Part shown: piece after piece, positions 59,430 to 64,000 of the stretch
Layout: every line of letters begins with the position of its first letter
Numbering within the stretch: position 1 is the first letter of the stretch
Assembly (NCBI GenBank): GCA_045807745.1
Contig: JBJMGT010000044.1
Coordinates: 1 to 64,000, forward strand
DNA length: 64,000 bases
Source of the DNA: QHXQ01 sp045807745
Lineage (GTDB): Bacteria; Acidobacteriota; Blastocatellia; Pyrinomonadales; Pyrinomonadaceae
Direction: 5' to 3'
Position numbers and translations under genes: made by a program
Notes under the pieces: generated by a model
What the model saw: only the letters and a program-made list of their open reading frames with translations
What the model was told of the DNA's origin: nothing
Database searches by the model: none

Positions 59430-61187
59430 ATGGTTGAGCCAGAGACTGTCTTGATTCGTCCGTGTGGCGGCGAGTTGGTGAATCTGCTTGTGCCGGCTGG
59501 CGCGGTGGCAGAGCTACGCGCCTATGCTGCACGCTTGCCGGCGCTTCATCTCTCTGAGCGCGCGACGTGCGATCTCGAATTGCTGGCGACGGGCGCGTTC
59601 GCGCCGCTCGACAGGTTCATGGGCCGCCGCGATCACCAACGCGTGCTCGACGAGATGCGACTCGCTGACGGGCACATCTTTCCGATCCCCTTGACGTTGC
59701 CGGTCGCGGCGGACAGCGGCGTGCGTGCCGGCCAAGACGTCGCGCTGCGTAGTCCGCAGAACGAGCTGCTAGCGGTGCTGTCGGTCGAAGAGGTTTACGA
59801 ATGGGATCATGCCGAGGTGGCGCGGAAAGTTTTCGGCACGGAAGATTTGCGCCACCCGCTCGTCGCGGAGATGCATCGCTGGGGGCGGCTCAACGTCTCC
59901 GGCCCGCTGCGCGTGTTACAACTGCCGCGCCATTACGATTTCCCGGAACTGCGCCGCACGCCCGCCGAAGTGCGCGCGCGACTGGCAACACTCGGCCGCG
60001 AAAATATCGTGGCCTTTCAGACGCGCAACGCTTTGCACCGAGCGCATGAAGAGTTGATCAAGCGCGCGCTCGCGGAGACAGACGGGGCGCTCTTGTTCCA
60101 TCCGGTCGTTGGCCTTAGCAAGCCGGGCGACGTGGATCACTACAGCCGCGTGCGGACTTACAAAGCGGTGGTCGAGCGTTATTTCGATCCGCGTCAGGTC
60201 TTGCTCGCGCTCCTGCCATTAGCGATGCGTCTGGCGGGGCCGCGCGAGGCTCTGTGGCACGCGCTGATTAGGCGCAACTACGGCGCGAATCATCTGATCG
60301 TCGGGCGCGATCACGCGAGTCCCGGTCTCGATTCAACGGGCCAACCTTTTTACGGCCCCTACGATGCGCAGGAGTTGGTTGCGCGATACAGCGCTGAGCT
60401 AGGCGTGAAGGCGTTGCCATTTCAAGAACTGTTGTACTTGCCGGCGGCGGACGAATACGTCGAAGCCGCGCGCGTGCCGCATGGCGCACGGGCGTTGTCG
60501 TTGTCGGGCACGGAGGTGCGCGCGGAGTATCTGCATCAAGGGCGGCGTCTGCCCGCTTGGTTCACGCGGCCCGAAGTGGCGCGCTTGCTCGCAGAGACGC
60601 ACCCGCCACGTCACCAGCAGGGCGTGTGCATCTGGTTCACGGGCTTGAGTTGCGCGGGGAAGTCCACGACGGCCGAGATATTGACCGTCATGCTGTTGGC
60701 GCACGGCCGCCGCGTCACACTGCTCGACGGCGACGTGGTGCGCACGCACCTGTCCGCGGGCTTGGGCTTCAGCAAAGCGGATCGCGATGTGAACATACGG
60801 CGGATCGGCTTCGTGGCCTCGGAGATCGTGCGGCACGGCGGCGTCGCCGTGTGCGCCGCCATCAGCCCATACCGGGCGACGCGCAACGACGTGCGCAACA
60901 TGTGCGGCGGCGCGCACTTCGTCGAAGTCTTCGTCGCTACGCCGCTCGCCGTCTGTGAGCAGCGCGACGCGAAGGGCCTGTACGCGCGGGCGCGGCGCGG
61001 CGACATCAGAGAGTTCACCGGCATAGACGATCCATACGAGCCGCCGCGCCATGCGGAGATCACTCTGGACACCATCACACACACGCCGGATGAGAACGCG
61101 CGCCGGATCGTCACGTATTTGATCGAGCGCGGGTTCGTGCGTGATCAATCGGATACAGAGACTAATGAGCGCGCGGCGGAGTATTAA
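59430..61187 (+). CDS. sat-cysC: bifunctional ATP sulfurylase / APS kinase
   Basis: 585 residues. Makes APS from sulfate and ATP, then PAPS. The sulfurylase half (about 1-395) has QTRNALHRAH at 197-206 and VGRDHASPG; the APS kinase half (about 395-585) has P-loop GLSCAGKST at 405-413 and the LDGDVVRTHLSAGLGFSKAD and NIRRIGFVA motifs. PAPS can feed either sulfate assimilation or sulfotransferases; the sulfotransferase gene just downstream favours the second use here. A palindromic repeat separates it from the next gene. Confidence 0.95.
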   Translation: MVEPETVLIRPCGGELVNLLVPAGAVAELRAYAARLPALHLSERATCDLELLATGAFAPLDRFMGRRDHQRVLDEMRLADGHIFPIPLTLPVAADSGVRAGQDVALRSPQNELLAVLSVEEVYEWDHAEVARKVFGTEDLRHPLVAEMHRWGRLNVSGPLRVLQLPRHYDFPELRRTPAEVRARLATLGRENIVAFQTRNALHRAHEELIKRALAETDGALLFHPVVGLSKPGDVDHYSRVRTYKAVVERYFDPRQVLLALLPLAMRLAGPREALWHALIRRNYGANHLIVGRDHASPGLDSTGQPFYGPYDAQELVARYSAELGVKALPFQELLYLPAADEYVEAARVPHGARALSLSGTEVRAEYLHQGRRLPAWFTRPEVARLLAETHPPRHQQGVCIWFTGLSCAGKSTTAEILTVMLLAHGRRVTLLDGDVVRTHLSAGLGFSKADRDVNIRRIGFVASEIVRHGGVAVCAAISPYRATRNDVRNMCGGAHFVEVFVATPLAVCEQRDAKGLYARARRGDIREFTGIDDPYEPPRHAEITLDTITHTPDENARRIVTYLIERGFVRDQSDTETNERAAEY

Positions 61188-61189
61188 TG

Positions 61190-61263
61190 TCAGTACCGTC
61201 TGCGGTAGCGGGCGGGTCTTGGTTGCGTAAACTATACCCGCCCGCTACCGCAGGCGGTACTGA
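61190..61263. repeat. palindromic repeat with GGTAGCGGGCGGGT arms
   Basis: Arms 61190-61217 and 61236-61263 pair with one mismatch. GTAGCGGGC is shared with the arms of the repeat at 48187-48269. It lies in the gap between the PAPS synthase and Nif11-like genes. Confidence 0.85.
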
Positions 61264-61273
61264 CTGAGTATCT

Positions 61274-61483
61274 ATGTCTCAAGAAAGTTTTGAACAGTTT
61301 CGCCAGTTGGTCTTAGCAGATGAACTGCTGCAACGCGAATTGCAAGTAGCGCCCGGCGACGACAGCTTTCTCGCGTTGACCGTGCGGCTTGGGGCGGAGC
61401 GCGGTTACAGTTTCACCGTCGAGGATGTGGCCGAAGCGATGCGCGCCAGCCGGCGTGCGTGGTTGGAGCGCTGGCTGCAATGA
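61274..61483 (+). CDS. Nif11-domain protein
   Basis: 69 residues. SQESFEQFRQLVLADELLQR and TVRLGAERGYSFTVEDV followed by a final helix fit the Nif11 family, found as leader region of some ribosomal peptide natural products and as stand-alone small proteins. There is no GG cleavage site or core peptide after the domain, so it is probably a stand-alone recognition or adaptor protein. It overlaps the sulfotransferase start by four bases (ATGA). Confidence 0.82.
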   Translation: MSQESFEQFRQLVLADELLQRELQVAPGDDSFLALTVRLGAERGYSFTVEDVAEAMRASRRAWLERWLQ

Positions 61484-62466
61484 GCCGCGCGGCGCAATTA
61501 ACGGGGTGGACGCCGATCCGTTTCTACTGGCAACGGGCAGAGCCGTGCGTGGATTGGTGTCACATGGGCGGGGTGCGCTTTACTGAGCCGTTCTTCGATC
61601 AGACCGTTGAGCGCGTCCTGCGGCATCCATTCAGCCTGCTCTTTCGCCCGCAGACGCCGGTTGCGGCGCTGGCCGAAGTGGCGACGCATGAATTGTGTCT
61701 GCCGCCTACGGGCTTTATCTTTCACCTCTCACGTTGCGGCTCAACCGTTGTCTCGCGCATGTTGGCGGCGCTGCCGCAGAACGTCGTCGTCTCGGAGGCC
61801 GGTGCGCTGGATGCGGTCTTGCGCGCAAACTTCCGCCACCCGGTCACGGACGAGCAGCGCCAGACGTGGCTCAAGTGGATGATCTGTGCGCTCGGTCAAA
61901 GGCGGGACGTGGCGGCGCGCCACTACTTCATCAAGTTCGATGGCTGGCACGCGTTGCAACTGGCGCTCATTCGCCGCGCATATCCGGACGTGCCTTGTCT
62001 GTTCGTCTATCGCGACCCGGTTGAGGTGATGGCTTCGCAACTTGACCGGCCGGCGGGTTGGATGATGCCGGGCGATCTGCATCCGCATGTTTTAGGCGTC
62101 GATGCGCAGACGGTCTTCGGGTTGTCGCCGGCCCAATACCGTGCGCTGGTGCTGACGCGCATCTGCCAATCGGTTTTACAACATCTGCGCCAAGGCCCTG
62201 TGAAGCTGATCAATCATCGAGAGCTACCGGCTGTGCTCGATGCCGCGCTGTTCGATTTCTTTGGCATCGCATACACGGAGGCTGAGTTTGCGGTCATGCA
62301 CCGGACGACGCAGTTTCACGCCAAAGAGCCGGACGCGCGTTACGCCGACGATAGCGCGTTGAAAAGAGGTGCAGTGTCGGCTGAGGCGCGGCTGGTGACA
62401 GAGCAGTGGATTGGGCCGCTCTATGAACAGTTGGAAGCGCTGCGCGAATACGCGCACGCGCCTTAG
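61480..62466 (+). CDS. sulfotransferase family protein
   Basis: 328 residues. The PAPS 5'-phosphosulfate loop is FHLSRCGSTVVSRML (about 81-95) and the 3'-phosphate motif is FVYRDPVEVMASQ, both of the P-loop sulfotransferase fold. Moves sulfate from PAPS to an unknown acceptor. Start overlaps the Nif11 gene stop; the PAPS synthase gene lies just before, so all three are likely one unit. An upstream frame to 61459 has no support. No signal peptide, so it acts in the cytosol. Confidence 0.88.
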   Translation: MSRAAQLTGWTPIRFYWQRAEPCVDWCHMGGVRFTEPFFDQTVERVLRHPFSLLFRPQTPVAALAEVATHELCLPPTGFIFHLSRCGSTVVSRMLAALPQNVVVSEAGALDAVLRANFRHPVTDEQRQTWLKWMICALGQRRDVAARHYFIKFDGWHALQLALIRRAYPDVPCLFVYRDPVEVMASQLDRPAGWMMPGDLHPHVLGVDAQTVFGLSPAQYRALVLTRICQSVLQHLRQGPVKLINHRELPAVLDAALFDFFGIAYTEAEFAVMHRTTQFHAKEPDARYADDSALKRGAVSAEARLVTEQWIGPLYEQLEALREYAHAP

Positions 62467-62501
62467 ATCGCTGTTCAGTTGAATGTAAGGCGTGAATGGT
62501 T

Positions 62502-62587
62502 CACCACCGCAGACACAGAGGACACGGAGGCTTGCAGGGCAGTCAGGTCTCTGTGCTCCCTCCGTGTCCTCTGTGTCTGCGGTGGTG
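62502..62587. repeat. perfect 29-bp palindromic repeat (CACCACCGCAGACACAG)
   Basis: Arms 62502-62530 and 62559-62587 are exact complements around 28 bases. I recall similar CACCGCAG/ACACGGAG elements scattered in many environmental bacterial genomes. Between convergent genes; could act as terminator. Confidence 0.85.
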
Positions 62588-62683
62588 AGTTCTACGTGCC
62601 GGATAGGCAATTGATAGAAACGCTAAGGGCGCAAAAGAGAAACGGTCTTCCCTTTGCGCCCTTCATCTCTTCGTGGTGCAGTT

Positions 62684-62908
62684 TCAATCGGCCGTGCGGC
62701 CGGTGTCTTGTAAATCTTCGACGCGCAGGCGGGTGGATTCGCCCATGCGGGTCAGCCGCCCTTGCGCGTCAACCTCGTAATCGGGCACGCCGTAGCGTTG
62801 CCAGATTTGTGGGTTGAAGAGCGCGTAGCTGCCGCCGCGTGTGATGCTCGCGACCAGCTCCTCACCCTCCGGCAGACGATAGATGCCGCGCTCCCTAAGC
62901 TCCATCAT
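62684..62908 (-). CDS. small conserved-looking protein
   Basis: 74 residues. ELRERGIYRLPEGEELVASI, then GGSYALFNPQIWQRYGVPDY and EVDAQGRLTRMGESTRLRVE. Soluble, with no recognised domain. The start is one of two adjacent ATGs, 62908 or 62905, after AAGG; frame reaches 62914. It lies upstream of no gene in an operon sense and downstream of the zinc-finger gene. Confidence 0.6.
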   Translation of the reverse strand: MMELRERGIYRLPEGEELVASITRGGSYALFNPQIWQRYGVPDYEVDAQGRLTRMGESTRLRVEDLQDTGRTAD

Positions 62909-62923
62909 ACGCATCCTTCGTGC

Positions 62924-63280
62924 TTAACTTTGCGCGCGTGCGTGGATGAGGCGGCGCAGCCGATCCGAGAAGAGCACGTCCATCTTCTGCGGCTCAATCA
63001 GGGCCGTCACCTCGCCGGGGCCAAAGGTCGGGTGGGTCAGCGACTGTCCGGTGCGATATGTGTGCGTCGGATCATATGGCGCGCCCGTCTTCGCGGACGA
63101 GCCGCGCCCGCGTGCGCCCGCGCTCGCGCTCAAGGACGAACGTGTGCCGCACTTCGGACAACTCACGCGCGACACAGCCCCGCGCTTGGTGACTGAAGCG
63201 ACCACGTGCCCGCGTTCCTCACTGCACACTGCGCAGAACTTCTCCACGCGCTCGCCGACCGTATAAGTCTGCTTTTCCAC
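62924..63280 (-). CDS. zinc-finger protein with CarD-like C-terminal segment
   Basis: 118 residues from GTG 63280 after GGGAGG. C16/C19 in FCAVC and C41/C44 in SCPKCG can bind zinc. A flexible linker (50-70) leads to LTHPTFGPGEVTALIEPQKM and DVLFSDRLRRLIHAR, a short beta segment like the CarD/Tudor-like end of other small regulators. May bind nucleic acid or RNA polymerase; not shown. Confidence 0.7.
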   Translation of the reverse strand: MEKQTYTVGERVEKFCAVCSEERGHVVASVTKRGAVSRVSCPKCGTRSSLSASAGARGRGSSAKTGAPYDPTHTYRTGQSLTHPTFGPGEVTALIEPQKMDVLFSDRLRRLIHARAQS

Positions 63281-63304
63281 TGCGACCTCCCTACTACCCC
63301 GCGT

Positions 63305-63526
63305 CTATTTGTATCGATATGTGATGCGTCCGCGCGTCAGATCATATGGCGACATCTCGACGCTCACGCGGTCGCCGACGAGGATGCGGATTCGATTCTT
63401 GCGCATCTTGCCGGAAATCTGCGCCAGCACGACATGATCGCTCCCGTCGAGTTGGACTTTGAAAAATGCGTTGGGCTGTTTGTCTACGATCACGCCCTCC
63501 GCCGGAATTAAATCGTCTTTCGCCAA
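63305..63526 (-). CDS. infA: translation initiation factor IF-1
   Basis: 73 residues, full length. S1/OB fold protein binding the ribosomal A site in initiation. Family signs: AEGVIVDKQPNAFFKVQLDG, VLAQISGKMRKNRIRILVGD and RVSVEMSPYDLTRGRITYRY. Starts at TTG 63526 after AAGGAGAG, which is unusual for infA. Not in a ribosomal-protein operon here. Confidence 0.96.
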   Translation of the reverse strand: MAKDDLIPAEGVIVDKQPNAFFKVQLDGSDHVVLAQISGKMRKNRIRILVGDRVSVEMSPYDLTRGRITYRYK

Positions 63527-63550
63527 GTGCCTCTCTCCTTAAGCTTTGCA

Positions 63551-63589
63551 GCGTGCCGCCCGCGTTGAACTGACAAGCGCGCGGCACGC
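63551..63589 (-). terminator. hairpin after helicase gene
   Basis: GCGTGCCGC at 63551-63559 pairs exactly with GCGGCACGC at 63581-63589, with more CG pairing inside. It lies 20 bases past the helicase stop, but no clear T-tract is present. Confidence 0.4.
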
Positions 63590-63608
63590 CGGTTTAACTG
63601 AAGAACAA

Positions 63609-64000
63609 TTATCTGCTGGCGCGCCGCGGGCGGAACGAGCGTCGCCCTGGTGTGCCCGTGCGCCGCAGCGTGGCAAACGGTTTGCCCGTGCTCGCACGCG
63701 CGCTGCCGATTGTACTACCGCCGCCAAAGCCGGGCACGACCACGCGCGCGACAGGCTGCCCCGTCAGGCGCTCGATGGCCCGCATGGACAACTCGTCCAC
63801 GGGCGTCACCAGAGTGATCGCCCGCCCCGTCTTGCCCGCGCGCCCTGTGCGCCCGATGCGGTGCACATAATCTTCCGGCGCGGCCGGCACGTCGAAGTTG
63901 ATGACGTGCGAGACAGAGTCAACGTCTATGCCGCGTGCGGCGATGTCGGTGGCGACGAGCACGCGCGTCTCGCCGTTCTTGAAGCCGCGCAAGGCCGCTT
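63609..64000 (-). CDS. DEAD-box RNA helicase, C-terminal part (cut by window end)
   Basis: Partial; about 130 residues of the second RecA-like domain and tail. VLVATDIAARGIDVDSVSHV is motif V and YVHRIGRTGRAGKTG motif VI. A short basic Arg/Gly-rich tail ends the protein. RhlE/CsdA-like proteins share this layout. The start and motifs I-IV lie right of the window. Confidence 0.92.
   Translation of the reverse strand, partial: AALRGFKNGETRVLVATDIAARGIDVDSVSHVINFDVPAAPEDYVHRIGRTGRAGKTGRAITLVTPVDELSMRAIERLTGQPVARVVVPGFGGGSTIGSARASTGKPFATLRRTGTPGRRSFRPRRASR

Overview
The window looks like a chromosomal piece of an Acidobacteriota genome, most likely class Blastocatellia (Pyrinomonadaceae or a relative). 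The basis is inference from gene content. It is GC-rich and carries a Ser/Thr kinase with an N-terminal zinc ribbon, DUF4384 and CHAT proteins, DUF4214-tailed secreted proteases, sigma54-type regulators, many two-component hybrids and abundant intergenic palindromes. No rRNA, tRNA, CRISPR array or insertion sequence was recognised.

Layout. (1) 0.4-11 kb: a secreted metalloprotease, a diguanylate cyclase, then kinase-DUF4384, DUF4384 and TPR-CHAT genes on the plus strand. (2) 11-17.5 kb: DUF3224, a TIR protein, YtxJ-DUF971, a CheY-like regulator, small proteins, a patatin lipase and an unusual membrane protein. (3) 17.5-22.8 kb: a minus-strand operon of two membrane proteins, an NtrB-like kinase, a SRPBCC protein and an NtrC-like regulator. 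(4) 23-25.3 kb: a possible structured RNA and small housekeeping-like genes (DUF1572, ferredoxin). (5) 25.4-33.5 kb: minus-strand genes for a deoxyribosyltransferase-like/TRAFs-binding protein, a giant TIR-TIR-TM-WD40 protein, a class II cyclic-nucleotide phosphodiesterase-like MBL protein, and PrsW with a zinc-ribbon partner. (6) 33.9-41.4 kb: a membrane helical protein, a Wza-like export protein, a matrixin-like DUF4214 protease, and a subtilase with a long DGIVIT hexapeptide tail. (7) 41.4-43.5 kb: a gene-poor stretch with iteron-like repeats and tiny genes. (8) 44.9-51.6 kb: a gas-vesicle operon (three GvpF/L, GvpG, a tandem Get3/ArsA ATPase, GvpK, three GvpA/J-type genes), followed by two sensor-kinase genes to 55.5 kb. 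(9) 55.8-64 kb: a secreted BNR/FnIII protein, PAPS synthase, Nif11-like protein and sulfotransferase, then small proteins, IF-1 and a DEAD-box helicase cut by the window end.

The candidate systems are the gas-vesicle operon with a fused Get3-like ATPase in place of the usual GvpN, the double-TIR/WD40 plus TRAFs-binding pair, the PAPS/Nif11/sulfotransferase set, and the kinase/DUF4384/CHAT set. Intergenic spaces carry two striking repeat classes. One is inverted arrays of short heptanucleotide repeats (five loci). The other is longer palindromic elements (one family present three times). Several of both kinds sit inside the gas-vesicle operon.
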